This document shows, piece by piece, positions 1 through 9,811 of a DNA stretch of 64,000 nucleotides (position 1 is the first letter of the stretch; the number at the start of each line of letters is the position of its first letter). Origin of the DNA: Mesonia oceanica. GTDB lineage: Bacteria > Bacteroidota > Bacteroidia > Flavobacteriales > Flavobacteriaceae. Under the pieces are notes generated by a model, which worked only from the letters and a program-made list of their open reading frames with translations, did no database searches and was not told the origin of the DNA. Made by a program: the position numbers and the translations under genes. The stretch is taken from assembly GCF_902499555.1 (NCBI RefSeq), contig NZ_CABVMM010000007.1, positions 186,001 to 250,000 on the forward strand. The letters run 5' to 3'.

Positions 1-101
1 CTGACAAACTGACAGCTTTAAGAATTTTTAATTTTTATTACGCAACCTTTCTATTCAACAAGTATCTACAAAGTGTAGCTAATCAATTAATTATAACTTT
101 A

Positions 102-1325
102 ATGAAAAAAATACTTCTACTTTTTGTTTTTGCTGGTCTTTGTTTGGGTTGTGATGATGATAACAATTCAAAGTTAGAGCGGGTGCAAGTAGCCGTTCCG
201 TTAACCATGTCTTTAGATGAATTGAGGTCGTCTGTTAGTGTAGAGAGTGCTCAATCTATTGAAGAGTCTGGTAAAATTTATACTTATCAAGATTTAATTT
301 TTATTAATGATAATCTAAAAGGAGTTCACGTAATAGACAATAGTGATCCTTCCAACCCTGTTCAGAAAAACTTTTTGAAAATTCCGCAGAATACCGATGT
401 TGCTGTTAAAGATAACAAGCTGTATGCGAATAGTGGTCCCGATTTAGTGGTGTTCGATATTAGTAATGTGAATGGAATCCAATATGAAACAAGGATGGAA
501 CATGTTTTTCCGAATTACTATCCACCGGTTATGGAGGAAGCCGATTATGTAGATTATCCTGAAATTGATTTTGCTTCTGAAATTATTATAGGTTATGAAG
601 TGAAGACGGAATTTAGAAAGATCGAAGATGTAAGGGTGTTTGATGGAGTTGAAAATTCAGATGCTTTAAGTGGAAGTGGAACCGGAGGTTCTATGGCGAG
701 GTTTAAGATTATAAAAGATTATCTCTATAGTGTTACCGAAAACCAAATACATATATTTAATATCTCGACTCCTGAAAACCCGACAGCAGTAAATACTGAA
801 TATGTAGGTTGGCAAATAGAAACCATTTTTAATCAAGGCGATTACCTGTATTTAGGAAGTGCTGATGGAATGTATATTTATGACATTACAAATGCTACAG
901 TCCCTACTTATGTTTCGCAAATAAGCCATGTGATGGGTTGTGATCCTGTAGTGGTTCAAGGAGATTTAGCTTATGTGACTATTCGTGGCGGAAATATGTG
1001 CGGTCAAGATTTTAGTCAGCTAGAGATTATCGATGTTTCAGATAAAGCCATGCCGGAGCGTATTGCGGTTTATGAAATGGAAGAACCTTACGGTTTAGGA
1101 ATAAAAGATAATCACTTATTTGTATGTGATGGAAGTGCAGGTTTAAAAGTTTATGACGCTTCAGCTTCACCGGAACTTACGTTAATCGATCGGTTTGAGG
1201 ATATTGAAACTTTTGATGTGATTCCCTTACAAGATGTGTTGTTAATGGTTGGTGGAGAGAAACTTTATCAATATCGTTATACTTCAGAAGGTATTCAATT
1301 ATTAAGTACGTTTAGTTTAAATTAA
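102..1325 (+). CDS. LVIVD-repeat lipoprotein
   Basis: The protein has 407 residues. A lipoprotein signal peptide runs to a lipobox ending at Cys17 (LCLGC), followed by an Asp-rich stretch, so export to the periplasm or outer membrane as a lipoprotein is predicted. The body contains repeats of the LVIVD type, a beta-propeller-like repeat: GVHVIDNSDPSNPV near residue 70, IHIFNISTPENPTAV near 215, MYIYDITNATVPTYVSQI near 255 and GLKVYDASASPEL near 345. No catalytic motif is visible and the exact role is unknown; similar proteins are common surface lipoproteins in Flavobacteriia. It appears monocistronic, with a terminator-like hairpin directly behind it. Confidence 0.8.
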   Translation: MKKILLLFVFAGLCLGCDDDNNSKLERVQVAVPLTMSLDELRSSVSVESAQSIEESGKIYTYQDLIFINDNLKGVHVIDNSDPSNPVQKNFLKIPQNTDVAVKDNKLYANSGPDLVVFDISNVNGIQYETRMEHVFPNYYPPVMEEADYVDYPEIDFASEIIIGYEVKTEFRKIEDVRVFDGVENSDALSGSGTGGSMARFKIIKDYLYSVTENQIHIFNISTPENPTAVNTEYVGWQIETIFNQGDYLYLGSADGMYIYDITNATVPTYVSQISHVMGCDPVVVQGDLAYVTIRGGNMCGQDFSQLEIIDVSDKAMPERIAVYEMEEPYGLGIKDNHLFVCDGSAGLKVYDASASPELTLIDRFEDIETFDVIPLQDVLLMVGGEKLYQYRYTSEGIQLLSTFSLN

Positions 1326-1350
1326 GTTGGTTCAATTGCTATGGAAAATT

Positions 1351-1381
1351 GCTCTCTATATTATTTATAGGGGGCTTTTTT
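1351..1381 (+). terminator. Rho-independent terminator of the LVIVD lipoprotein gene
   Basis: A ten-pair stem (1351-1360 with 1366-1375, two G:U pairs) with a 5-nt loop is followed by six T residues. It lies 26 bases after the stop codon. Confidence 0.7.
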
Positions 1382-1440
1382 GTTTTAAATAGCTAAAAAG
1401 CCTTTTCTTTGGCGAAAAACTAATTTACACCTCTCTTTGT

Positions 1441-2223
1441 ATGAATTTAACTACGCTTCAACAAAAAATAGAAAAAGCACCTGATTTAGATTTTGGTGAT
1501 ATTTTTAATAATTCTATCGAACTTTTTAAAAAAGTTTGGGTGCAGGGTTTTCTGGTAATTTTACTATCTGCTTTATTAATCGTACCATTGATTTTTGTGT
1601 TGTATTTGCCAATGGTTTCTATTGGGTTAATTAATCCTGAATTTTTTGAAAATAATGCGGAACCTTCAGGGTGGCTTATCATTCCTATGATTGGCTTTTA
1701 TGTAGTATTTCTCATATTTGTTTCAGTAGTTGGTTTTTTAATGCGGGCCGCCTTCTACAGGATTTGTAAAAACAAAGATTTAGAAATTCCTGATGCTGAA
1801 GATTATTTCTATTATTTCAAAAAAGATTATTTAGGTAAGGCGGTTTTGTTAGGTTTAATGACTGCTGGTATTTCAATTGTGGCGTTATTGCTTTGTGGTT
1901 TGCCCATGATTTATGCGGCAATACCTATTAATTTTATTCCGCTGTTTTTTGCTTTCAATCCAGAGTTAACTGCTCAAGAAATCATAAAAGCAAGTTTTAA
2001 ACTTGGTACAAAAAAGTGGTTTCTTGCTTTCGGTTTAATGTTTATCTCCGGTATTTTAGCTCAATTTGTAGGGATGATGCTTTGTTTTGTGGGGATTTTC
2101 TTTACTGCATCTTTTAGTTTGATACCACAATATTTTATATATAAAAAGACCATTGGGTTTGAAGGAAATTTAGCAAAGGAAACTGTTGGGGGTGATGCAA
2201 ATGAAAACCTTTTTTTGAAATAA
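1441..2223 (+). CDS. Polytopic inner-membrane protein of unknown function
   Basis: The protein has 260 residues and five or six strongly hydrophobic segments (about 33-58, 77-102, 132-160, 162-180 and 194-228) separated by short polar loops. There is no signal peptide; the N-terminal 30 residues are polar and probably cytoplasmic. I do not recognise the family. The overall look resembles the glycerophosphoryl-diester or YciC-like membrane proteins found next to housekeeping genes, but no diagnostic motif supports that. It has its own transcription unit between the LVIVD lipoprotein terminator and the topA promoter. The start was taken at the ATG opening the polar N-terminus. Confidence 0.65.
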   Translation: MNLTTLQQKIEKAPDLDFGDIFNNSIELFKKVWVQGFLVILLSALLIVPLIFVLYLPMVSIGLINPEFFENNAEPSGWLIIPMIGFYVVFLIFVSVVGFLMRAAFYRICKNKDLEIPDAEDYFYYFKKDYLGKAVLLGLMTAGISIVALLLCGLPMIYAAIPINFIPLFFAFNPELTAQEIIKASFKLGTKKWFLAFGLMFISGILAQFVGMMLCFVGIFFTASFSLIPQYFIYKKTIGFEGNLAKETVGGDANENLFLK

Positions 2224-2293
2224 ATTTTTAATGAATGATTTGAAAGTATTTCAGGATTTTAACACGAAAAAATTTCAAATAAAAAAAATCAAC

Positions 2294-2301
2294 TACTTTT
2301 G
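2294..2301 (+). promoter_or_regulatory. -7 box of the topA promoter
   Basis: TACTTTTG matches the Bacteroidota -7 consensus TAnnTTTG, 21 bases upstream of the topA ATG. No good -33 TTTG is present at the usual distance, so the call rests on the -7 box alone. Confidence 0.45.
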
Positions 2302-2322
2302 CATCCAATAAATTATTGATCT

Positions 2323-4836
2323 ATGGCGAAGAATTTAGTGATAGTTGAGTCACCTGCGAAAGCAAAAACCATTGAAAAATTTCTAGGAAAAGACTACAAG
2401 GTAGAGTCCAGTTTTGGTCATATAGCCGATTTGCCTACCAAGGAGTTGGGGGTTGATGTAGATGGAGATTTTCAACCTAAATATATTGTTAGTAAAGACA
2501 AAAAGGATGTTGTTAGAAAGTTGAAAAACTTAGCTGATAAATCTGAAATGGTTTGGCTAGCGAGTGATGAGGACCGTGAAGGAGAAGCGATAGCTTGGCA
2601 CTTAGCGGAAGAACTTAAGCTGGATAAAAATAAAACAAAACGTATTGTTTTTCACGAAATCACTAAGAATGCCATTTTAAAAGCGATAGAAAATCCACGC
2701 GGGATCAATTATGATTTGGTGAATGCGCAACAAGCCAGAAGGGTTTTAGACCGATTGGTAGGTTATGAACTTTCGCCGGTATTATGGAGAAAAGTAAAAG
2801 GTGGTCTTTCTGCCGGGCGTGTACAATCGGTTTCAGTACGATTGATTGTAGAGCGCGAACGGGAAATTCAAGATTTTGAAACTACCGCCAGCTATCGTAT
2901 TGATGCTGAATTTTCTACCGAAGAGGGGAAATCGTTTAAAGCAAAAATCCCTAAGAATTTTGATACGAGAGAAGAAGCAGAAGAGTTTCTTCAACAAAAT
3001 ATAGGAGCTAATTTTAAAGTCGCAGATTTAACTAAAAAACCTGCTAAGAAAACTCCAGCGCCACCATTTACTACGTCTACGCTTCAGCAGGAAGCCGCCA
3101 GAAAATTATATTTCTCGGTAAGTAAAACCATGACCATGGCGCAACGACTATATGAGGCCGGTCATATTACTTATATGAGAACTGATAGTGTAAATCTATC
3201 AAATGAAGCTAAAAAAGGAGCTGCAGGAGAAATTTCTTCGGCTTATGGAGAAAAATACTTAAAGCCTAGAAATTATAAAGGGAAGTCTAAAGGAGCGCAA
3301 GAAGCTCACGAAGCAATTAGGCCTACCCATTTTGAAAACCATACGGTAAATGTAGAGCGAGATCAGCAACGTTTGTATGAATTAATTTGGAAGCGTGCAA
3401 TTGCCTCGCAAATGAGTGATGCTCAATTAGAGCGAACCAACGTGAAGATTGAAGCTGATAATCACGATAAACAGTTTACAGCGAACGGAGAGATTTTAAA
3501 ATTTGATGGTTTCTTAAAAGTTTATCTAGAAGGAACCGATGACGAAGAAGAAGAGCAAGCAGGATTGTTGCCTGCAATGAAGGTGAATGATTCGCTTGAA
3601 AATAACTACATCACCGCAACGGAGCGTTTTACCAGACCGCCTTCTAGGTATACTGAAGCTTCTTTGGTTAAAAAGTTAGAGGAATTGGGGATAGGAAGAC
3701 CTTCCACCTATGCGCCAACCATTTCCACTATTCAAAATAGAAAATATATAGAGAAAGGTTCAATTGATGGTCAAGAACGTAACTACTCAAAATTTACTTT
3801 AAAGAAGGATAAAGTTTCAGAAAAAACATTGACCGAAATGGTCGGTTCAGATAAAGGGAAGCTGATACCAACCGATGTGGGAATGGTGGTGAATGATTTC
3901 TTGGTTCAGCATTTTAAAAATATCTTAGATTATAACTTTACGGCAAAAGTAGAGCAGGATTTTGATGATATTGCTGAAGGTAATGAGAAATGGACCGAAA
4001 TGATGAATGAGTTCTACAAAGAGTTTCATCCTACGGTGCAAGATGTAGCAGAAAATGCCGAACGTGAAGTAGGGGAGCGTGTGCTGGGTAAAGACCCTAA
4101 AACCGGAAAACCGGTAAGTGCGCGTTTGGGTAAATTTGGTCCGATGGTTCAAATAGGTTCTGTGGAAGATGAAGAAAAACCTCAGTTTGCCAGTTTAGGT
4201 CCAGATCAAACCCTAAATTCTATAACTTTTGAAGAAGCTTTAGATTTGTTTCAGCTTCCAAAAGAAATAGGAGAATATAAAGGAGAGAAAGTTGAGGTGA
4301 ATAATGGTCGCTATGGTCCTTATGTGAAATTTGGAAAAAAATATGTTTCCTTAGAAAAAGGAGAAGACCCGTTAGATGTTTCTTACGATAGGGCTTTAGA
4401 GCTGATTAAAGAAAAAGAAAAAGCAGACGCTCCTATTTATAATCACGAAGGAAAAGACGTGCAAAAAGGGGTTGGTAGATTTGGTCCTTATTTAAAATGG
4501 GACGGAATGTTTATTAACGTTAGTAAGAAATACGATTTTGATAATCTTTCTGAAGATGATATCGTTGAATTGATTGAAGATAAGAAAAAGAAAGAGAAAG
4601 AGAAATTAATTCATCATTGGGAAGATGAAGGAATTAAAGTGGAAAAAGCACGTTGGGGTAGAAGTAAGATTACCAAAGGAAGGACTAAAATAGAATTGCC
4701 TAAGACGGTAGATGCTGCTAAGCTTACTTTAGAAGAGGTGAAAAAGCTTATCGAGAAAAAAGCTCCTAAAAAGAAAACCGCTAAAAAAAGCACCAAGAAA
4801 AAAACCACAGCAAAAAAGAAAACTACCAAAAAATAA
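2323..4836 (+). CDS. topA: DNA topoisomerase I (type IA)
   Basis: This 837-residue enzyme relaxes negative supercoils by transient single-strand cleavage. The N-terminal Toprim domain shows VIVESPAKAKTIEKFLG (residues 5-21) and the metal-binding SDEDREGEAIAWHL. The catalytic tyrosine is Tyr284 in YMRTDSVNLS. The C-terminal half has three short glycine-rich modules (KFGPMVQIG, RYGPYVKFG, RFGPYLKWDG) in place of zinc fingers, as is usual for Bacteroidota TopA. The last 30 residues form a Lys/Thr-rich basic tail, likely a nonspecific DNA anchor. Full family length. The next gene starts 6 bases after the stop, suggesting co-transcription. Confidence 0.97.
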   Translation: MAKNLVIVESPAKAKTIEKFLGKDYKVESSFGHIADLPTKELGVDVDGDFQPKYIVSKDKKDVVRKLKNLADKSEMVWLASDEDREGEAIAWHLAEELKLDKNKTKRIVFHEITKNAILKAIENPRGINYDLVNAQQARRVLDRLVGYELSPVLWRKVKGGLSAGRVQSVSVRLIVEREREIQDFETTASYRIDAEFSTEEGKSFKAKIPKNFDTREEAEEFLQQNIGANFKVADLTKKPAKKTPAPPFTTSTLQQEAARKLYFSVSKTMTMAQRLYEAGHITYMRTDSVNLSNEAKKGAAGEISSAYGEKYLKPRNYKGKSKGAQEAHEAIRPTHFENHTVNVERDQQRLYELIWKRAIASQMSDAQLERTNVKIEADNHDKQFTANGEILKFDGFLKVYLEGTDDEEEEQAGLLPAMKVNDSLENNYITATERFTRPPSRYTEASLVKKLEELGIGRPSTYAPTISTIQNRKYIEKGSIDGQERNYSKFTLKKDKVSEKTLTEMVGSDKGKLIPTDVGMVVNDFLVQHFKNILDYNFTAKVEQDFDDIAEGNEKWTEMMNEFYKEFHPTVQDVAENAEREVGERVLGKDPKTGKPVSARLGKFGPMVQIGSVEDEEKPQFASLGPDQTLNSITFEEALDLFQLPKEIGEYKGEKVEVNNGRYGPYVKFGKKYVSLEKGEDPLDVSYDRALELIKEKEKADAPIYNHEGKDVQKGVGRFGPYLKWDGMFINVSKKYDFDNLSEDDIVELIEDKKKKEKEKLIHHWEDEGIKVEKARWGRSKITKGRTKIELPKTVDAAKLTLEEVKKLIEKKAPKKKTAKKSTKKKTTAKKKTTKK

Positions 4837-4842
4837 TCGTGC

Positions 4843-5997
4843 ATGAGTTTTGAGTTTCTGCGTCCTGTAGATAGCAATTTGGTTGAAAAAGCCGCGTCGC
4901 TTCATAAATCTGCACTTGGAAATCAAATTTTATTTCATTCTGAAGAAGGAATGCCTGATTTGTCGAATGTGAAAATGGCAATCGTGGGAGTGATTGAAGA
5001 TAGAAGAAGTCAGCATCCACAAGACATCCCTTTTCATTACAATCAAGTGCGGGAAGAGTTTTACCAACTTTACTCCGGTAATTGGAATGAGCAAATTGCC
5101 GATTTAGGAGATATTTATCCTGGAGAAAGTGTTGATGATACATATTTTCTGCTAAAGTCTATTACCGAAGATTTACTTAATAGAAGTATAATACCCATTA
5201 TTTTAGGCGGGAGTCAAGATTTAGCCTATGCGCAGTATCGTGCTTACGATGATTACGGACAAATGGTGAATTTGGTAAACGTAGATGCGAAATTTGATTT
5301 AGGAGATACTGAGCAGGAATTATGCAATAAGTCCTATGTGGGGAAAATGGTAGTGAATGAGCCTTACAATTTATTTAATTATGCGAATATTGGCTATCAG
5401 ACCTATTTTAATCCGCAGGAAGAAATAAACTTAATAGAAAAACTTTTTTTTGAGGCTTATCGTTTAGGAGATATTTCTTCTGATATTACACTCTCAGAAC
5501 CCGTTATGCGGGATGCAAATATAGTGAGCCTTGATGTTTCCTCTGTGGCAATGCCTGGTGTTAATCCTGCTATGCCTAATGGCTTTAATGGAAAAGAAAT
5601 ATGTGCGCTGGCTCGTTATGCCGGAATAAGTGATAAAGTAAGTTCCTTTGGGGTTTATGAAATTCAGGATTTGCATATCTCTAAAAATAGTGCTATGTTG
5701 GTATCCCAAATTTTATGGTACTTTATTGAAGGCGTTAATTTTCGTAAAAAAGAATACAATAATTCGTTCTTAAAAGAGTTTACAAAGTTTACGGTTCCAT
5801 TGCAAGATGAAACACTTGTTTTTTATCGAAGTGAATTATCGGGAAGATGGTGGGTTGAAATACCAAATTCAAAAAGTTTTAACAATAAATTAAATAAACA
5901 ATCGTTATTGTCATGTAGCCATCAGGATTATCTGGATGCTTGCAATCATTTAATTCCAGAAAGATGGTACAAGGCTTGCAGAAAAAATGAAATTTAA
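4843..5997 (+). CDS. Arginase/formimidoylglutamase-fold protein, metal site degenerate
   Basis: This 384-residue protein keeps the ureohydrolase fold landmarks but not the manganese ligands. Where active enzymes have GGDHS it has GGSQD (near residue 127). Where they have DAHxD it has VDAKFDLG (near 148). Where they have SLDxDxxDP it has SLDVSSVAMPG (near 230). Flavobacterial genomes usually annotate this gene, next to topA and gldK, as formimidoylglutamase, but from these substitutions I infer that it does not hydrolyse guanidino or formimino compounds. It begins 6 bases after topA. It may be a structural or regulatory protein; a link to gliding is only suggested by position. Confidence 0.75.
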   Translation: MSFEFLRPVDSNLVEKAASLHKSALGNQILFHSEEGMPDLSNVKMAIVGVIEDRRSQHPQDIPFHYNQVREEFYQLYSGNWNEQIADLGDIYPGESVDDTYFLLKSITEDLLNRSIIPIILGGSQDLAYAQYRAYDDYGQMVNLVNVDAKFDLGDTEQELCNKSYVGKMVVNEPYNLFNYANIGYQTYFNPQEEINLIEKLFFEAYRLGDISSDITLSEPVMRDANIVSLDVSSVAMPGVNPAMPNGFNGKEICALARYAGISDKVSSFGVYEIQDLHISKNSAMLVSQILWYFIEGVNFRKKEYNNSFLKEFTKFTVPLQDETLVFYRSELSGRWWVEIPNSKSFNNKLNKQSLLSCSHQDYLDACNHLIPERWYKACRKNEI

Positions 5998-6112
5998 TTT
6001 TGTGATTTTATTAAGTCTATTTTATAAATATTTTTCTTAAAAAATTGTTTTTTAGGAAATAAATAAATAGGTTTACGCCCTTAAATTTAAGATCACCCTT
6101 AACCTAAATGTT

Positions 6113-7507
6113 ATGAAGAAAGTATTTTTAATTATTGCAGTAGCTTCTTTTTTGGCTAGTTGTAATAGTGGTAATCAAGGTCAACTGGTAGGTGCCCGAG
6201 GTAAAAAGTGGCATCCGGTGAAGCCTTACGGGATGACCGAAGTGCCTGGAGGATCGTTCATTATGGGGAAGTCTGATGATGATATTGCTGGTCTTGATAA
6301 TGCTCCTACAAAAACTGTAACGGTGAATTCTTTCTATATGGATGAAACCGAGATTACGAATGCCGAATATCGTCAGTTTGTTCAGTGGGTTAGAGATTCT
6401 ATCGTAAGACAGAAATTAGCAGAAGCAGCCGAGCTTGGAGGCGGTGGCGGTGCCCAAGGAAATAATGGAGGTAAATCTGGTTCTATCGATGATTATGCTT
6501 TTAAAGGAGCGAATCAGAATGGAGGTAGACGTAATAATGGTACAGGGCAAACTACTGAGACTCCTTATCAACAATATTCAATTCACTACGATCCAACTAA
6601 CCAAAGATTAAATTGGGATCCAGAAATTTTATGGGCAACAGCAGATTATCCTGATCAATATTATGTTGAGGTAATGGATGAAATTTATCTTCCACCAAGT
6701 CAATCATATAACGGTCAGCGTCTAATGGATGTAACTAAATTTGTGTATAGTTACAAGACAATGGATATTGAAGCTGCGGCAAGAGATAAAGGGAATCGTG
6801 AAAAATATATTCAAGAAGAAAAAGTACCTGTTTATCCAGATACTACAGTATGGATAAAAGACTTTAATTATTCTTATAATGAGCCTATGCACAATGATTA
6901 CTTTTGGCATGCGGCCTATGATGATTATCCGGTAGTTGGGGTGACTTGGACACAAGCTAAAGCTTTTTGTGATTGGAGAACTCAATTTCATAATGGTTAC
7001 AGAAAATCTAAAGGATTGCATAATGTAAATACTTACCGTTTACCTTCTGAGGCAGAATGGGAATATGCAGCAAGAGGAGGTTTGGAGTCTGCAACTTATC
7101 CTTGGGGTGGTCCTTATGCTAAAAATGATAGAGGTTGTTTCTTGGCAAATTTTAAACCTTTGAGAGGTGATTACGCTGCAGATCAATCTTTATACACAGT
7201 AGAAGCAGATTCTTATGAGCCTAACGATTATAATTTATACAATATGGCAGGAAACGTTTCAGAATGGGTTAACTCTTCTTACGATCCTTCGTCATACGAA
7301 TTTTATTCTTCTATGAACCCTACGGTAAACGATCCTAAGAATCGTCGTAAGGTAGTGAGGGGAGGTTCTTGGAAAGATGTTTCCTACTTCCTTCAGGTAA
7401 GTTCTAGAGATTATGAATATCAAGATTCAGCTAGAAGTTACATTGGTTTTAGAACCGTTCAAGATTATCTAGGTGAAGATATAGATCTTAACCAGCCTCC
7501 ACGATAG
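6113..7507 (+). CDS. gldK: Gliding motility lipoprotein GldK (type IX secretion)
   Basis: The protein has 464 residues. The signal peptide ends in the lipobox LASC (Cys17), so it is a lipoprotein. The rest is an FGE-sulfatase (SUMF1-like) domain: PGGSFIMGKSDDD near residue 46, METDEITNAEYRQF-type segment near 77, YRLPSEAEWEYAARGG near 307, NVSEWVNSSYD near 380 and the closing VVRGGSW and GFRTV. A Gly/Asn-rich insertion occupies about 110-145. In known systems GldK forms periplasmic rings with GldN beneath the outer membrane around the T9SS. First gene of gldKLMN; 71 bases separate it from gldL. Confidence 0.95.
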   Translation: MKKVFLIIAVASFLASCNSGNQGQLVGARGKKWHPVKPYGMTEVPGGSFIMGKSDDDIAGLDNAPTKTVTVNSFYMDETEITNAEYRQFVQWVRDSIVRQKLAEAAELGGGGGAQGNNGGKSGSIDDYAFKGANQNGGRRNNGTGQTTETPYQQYSIHYDPTNQRLNWDPEILWATADYPDQYYVEVMDEIYLPPSQSYNGQRLMDVTKFVYSYKTMDIEAAARDKGNREKYIQEEKVPVYPDTTVWIKDFNYSYNEPMHNDYFWHAAYDDYPVVGVTWTQAKAFCDWRTQFHNGYRKSKGLHNVNTYRLPSEAEWEYAARGGLESATYPWGGPYAKNDRGCFLANFKPLRGDYAADQSLYTVEADSYEPNDYNLYNMAGNVSEWVNSSYDPSSYEFYSSMNPTVNDPKNRRKVVRGGSWKDVSYFLQVSSRDYEYQDSARSYIGFRTVQDYLGEDIDLNQPPR

Positions 7508-7578
7508 TCAAAATAAACTTGAGAACCTTAATTTTTAATATTTTACTAAACTTAACTTAAACAACTAAAACTTTAATT

Positions 7579-8223
7579 ATGGCAAAGTCTAAAAAAGGAA
7601 AAAAAATAATGAATATGGTATACGGTCTTGGAGCGGCCGTAGTAATTTTAGGTGCATTATTCAAAATTATGCACTGGCCAGGAGGTAATGGGATGCTTAT
7701 TGCAGGATTGGTAACAGAGGCTTTGGTATTTACTATTTCAGCTTTCGAATCTGTAGATGATGAATACGATTGGTCTTTGGTTTATCCTGAATTAGCAGGA
7801 GGAGCTGGAAGTCCTATGAATGTGGCTCAAAAAGGAGATGTAAAAGAAGCGGAAGTATCTTTATCTAAAAAATTAGATGAGATGTTGAAAGAAGCTAAAA
7901 TTGATGGAGCTTTAATGAACAGTCTTGGAGAAAGCATTAAAAACTTTGAAGGAGCAGCAAAAGGAATTGCCCCAACTACTGATGCAATGGCTTCTCAAAA
8001 GAAATACAGTGAAGAAATGACCTTGGCAGCTTCTCAAATGGAGTCTTTAAATAATCTATATAAAGCTCAAGTTGAGTCTGCAAGTAAACAAGCTGAAGTT
8101 AATCAGGCAGTAGCAGATAATGCTGTGAAATTAAAAGCTGAAATGGAGTCGTTAACTACAAACTTATCTTCATTAAATAATGTTTACGGAGGTATGTTAA
8201 CCGCAATGAGACCTCAAGCCTAA
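7579..8223 (+). CDS. gldL: GldL, inner-membrane motor subunit of T9SS/gliding
   Basis: The protein has 214 residues. A basic N-terminus (KSKKGKK) is followed by two transmembrane helices (about 13-31 and 38-56) connected by the short motif MHWPGGNGM, and then a long cytoplasmic, coiled-coil-prone region rich in Ala, Lys and Glu. In the known motor, GldL forms a ring around GldM and converts proton motive force into movement. The conserved membrane acidic residue corresponds to the Glu in VTEALVFTISAFES. It sits between gldK and gldM with a 26-base gap to gldM, and is surely part of the same operon. Confidence 0.95.
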   Translation: MAKSKKGKKIMNMVYGLGAAVVILGALFKIMHWPGGNGMLIAGLVTEALVFTISAFESVDDEYDWSLVYPELAGGAGSPMNVAQKGDVKEAEVSLSKKLDEMLKEAKIDGALMNSLGESIKNFEGAAKGIAPTTDAMASQKKYSEEMTLAASQMESLNNLYKAQVESASKQAEVNQAVADNAVKLKAEMESLTTNLSSLNNVYGGMLTAMRPQA

Positions 8224-8249
8224 TTAATAATTAAAAACAATTACTACAC

Positions 8250-9794
8250 ATGGCAGGAGGAAAACAAACCCCAAGACAGAAAATGATTAACTTGATGTAT
8301 TTGGTGTTCATCGCGATGATGGCATTAAATATGTCGAAGGAAGTGCTTACTGCATTTGGTTTAATAAACGAAAGTTTAACAGAAGCTAATCAAAATGCAG
8401 AGCAGAGAAATACGGCTTTTATGGCAGGTTTGGCAGCTAAAGCAAATGAGCAGCCAAAACAATATAAGCCTTTACAGGAAAAAGCTCAAAAAATCCAGAA
8501 GGTTTCTTCAGATTTGAATAACTATATTGCTCAGTTAAAAGAGGGAGCTTTAGCAACAGAAAAAGATCCTAAGGATTATGAAGCAATGGATAAAGCTAAT
8601 TACTTTAATGAGCGGTTTTACCAAAGTAAAGTAACTAAAGATGGTGAGGATTTTGTCGCTCAAGTCGATAAGTACCGAAACCAAATGACTGCTTTAATAG
8701 GTGAAAATTATCCTGATATAACTAAAGAGGTAAAGAGTAAATTCTCTACAGAAAAAGTTGAAGATAATGAAGGGGTGAAGAAAGAATGGATCTATTATAA
8801 CTTCGTAGGTTTCCCTTTAATTGCATCGATCACAAAGTTGACTCAAATGCAAAACGATATCAAAACTATCGAAAACGAAGTGCTTTCTAAAATGTTACAA
8901 GGAGAGCAAGCCAGTCAATTATCTATGAGTAATTACGAGGCAATCGTTATTCCAGATAAAACAGCTTTCTTTAGTGGTGAAAACTTTAAAGGAAAGGTTG
9001 TATTAGGTCGTTTTGATAACTCTTTAAGTTTTGATAAAGTAGTTATTAATAAAAAGGAAATTGATAATCCTGGTACAGGAACTGTTAACCTTGATTTTCC
9101 TGCTGGGAATATTGGAGAGCAAAAAATACAAGGAACACTTCAATTTAAAGAAGGGGATTCTATTGTAGACCTTCCATTTACCACTTCTTACGCAGTAATT
9201 CCTAAACCAAATTCAGCTGTAATATCTGCAGATAAAATGAATGTAGTTTACCGTGGTGTTAAAAACCCAATGACTATTTCTATTCCTGGAGTGCCATCTG
9301 TAACTGCAAATGCACCTGGTTTATCTCAAAGTGGAGGAGCTGGTAGTTATGTAATGGATGTTACTAATGTAAAATCTAGAGAAGTTACTATTAATGTTTC
9401 AGGGAAGCTTCCTACAGGAGAAACTGTTTCAGATAGTAAGAAGTTTAGAATTAAAGAGATCCCAAGACCAGTTGGTGTGATTGGAGCTAAAGATGGTTCA
9501 GGTGGAATTATAAGAATGAACAGAAACCAAGTAGAAATTAGTCCTGTTTCAGCTACCTTACCAGATTTTGATTTCGATTTAAATTTAACTGTAAGTGGAT
9601 TTAAATTCCAAGTAATTGGTCAGCCTGTAATTCAAGTGAGTGGAACCCGTTTAAATGGTTCTGCAAAATCTGCTTTAGCAGGAGCTAAAAGAGGTGCTAC
9701 CGTTCAAATTTTCGACATCCAAGCAAAAATAGCTGGTAATGGTTCGTATAAATTACCAAAAGTAGCCCCACTTGTTATTGAATTAACTAATTAA
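8250..9794 (+). CDS. gldM: GldM, periplasm-spanning motor subunit of T9SS/gliding
   Basis: The protein has 514 residues. One N-terminal transmembrane helix (about residues 12-30, LMYLVFIAMMALNMS) is followed by a long periplasmic part: a helical domain (30-220) and several Ig-like beta domains to the C-terminus. This is the usual GldM architecture; the periplasmic arm contacts the GldK/GldN ring. Length and order match family members. It follows gldL by 26 bases and precedes gldN by 17 bases. Confidence 0.95.
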   Translation: MAGGKQTPRQKMINLMYLVFIAMMALNMSKEVLTAFGLINESLTEANQNAEQRNTAFMAGLAAKANEQPKQYKPLQEKAQKIQKVSSDLNNYIAQLKEGALATEKDPKDYEAMDKANYFNERFYQSKVTKDGEDFVAQVDKYRNQMTALIGENYPDITKEVKSKFSTEKVEDNEGVKKEWIYYNFVGFPLIASITKLTQMQNDIKTIENEVLSKMLQGEQASQLSMSNYEAIVIPDKTAFFSGENFKGKVVLGRFDNSLSFDKVVINKKEIDNPGTGTVNLDFPAGNIGEQKIQGTLQFKEGDSIVDLPFTTSYAVIPKPNSAVISADKMNVVYRGVKNPMTISIPGVPSVTANAPGLSQSGGAGSYVMDVTNVKSREVTINVSGKLPTGETVSDSKKFRIKEIPRPVGVIGAKDGSGGIIRMNRNQVEISPVSATLPDFDFDLNLTVSGFKFQVIGQPVIQVSGTRLNGSAKSALAGAKRGATVQIFDIQAKIAGNGSYKLPKVAPLVIELTN

Positions 9795-9811
9795 GATTAA
9801 AAAATTAAACG

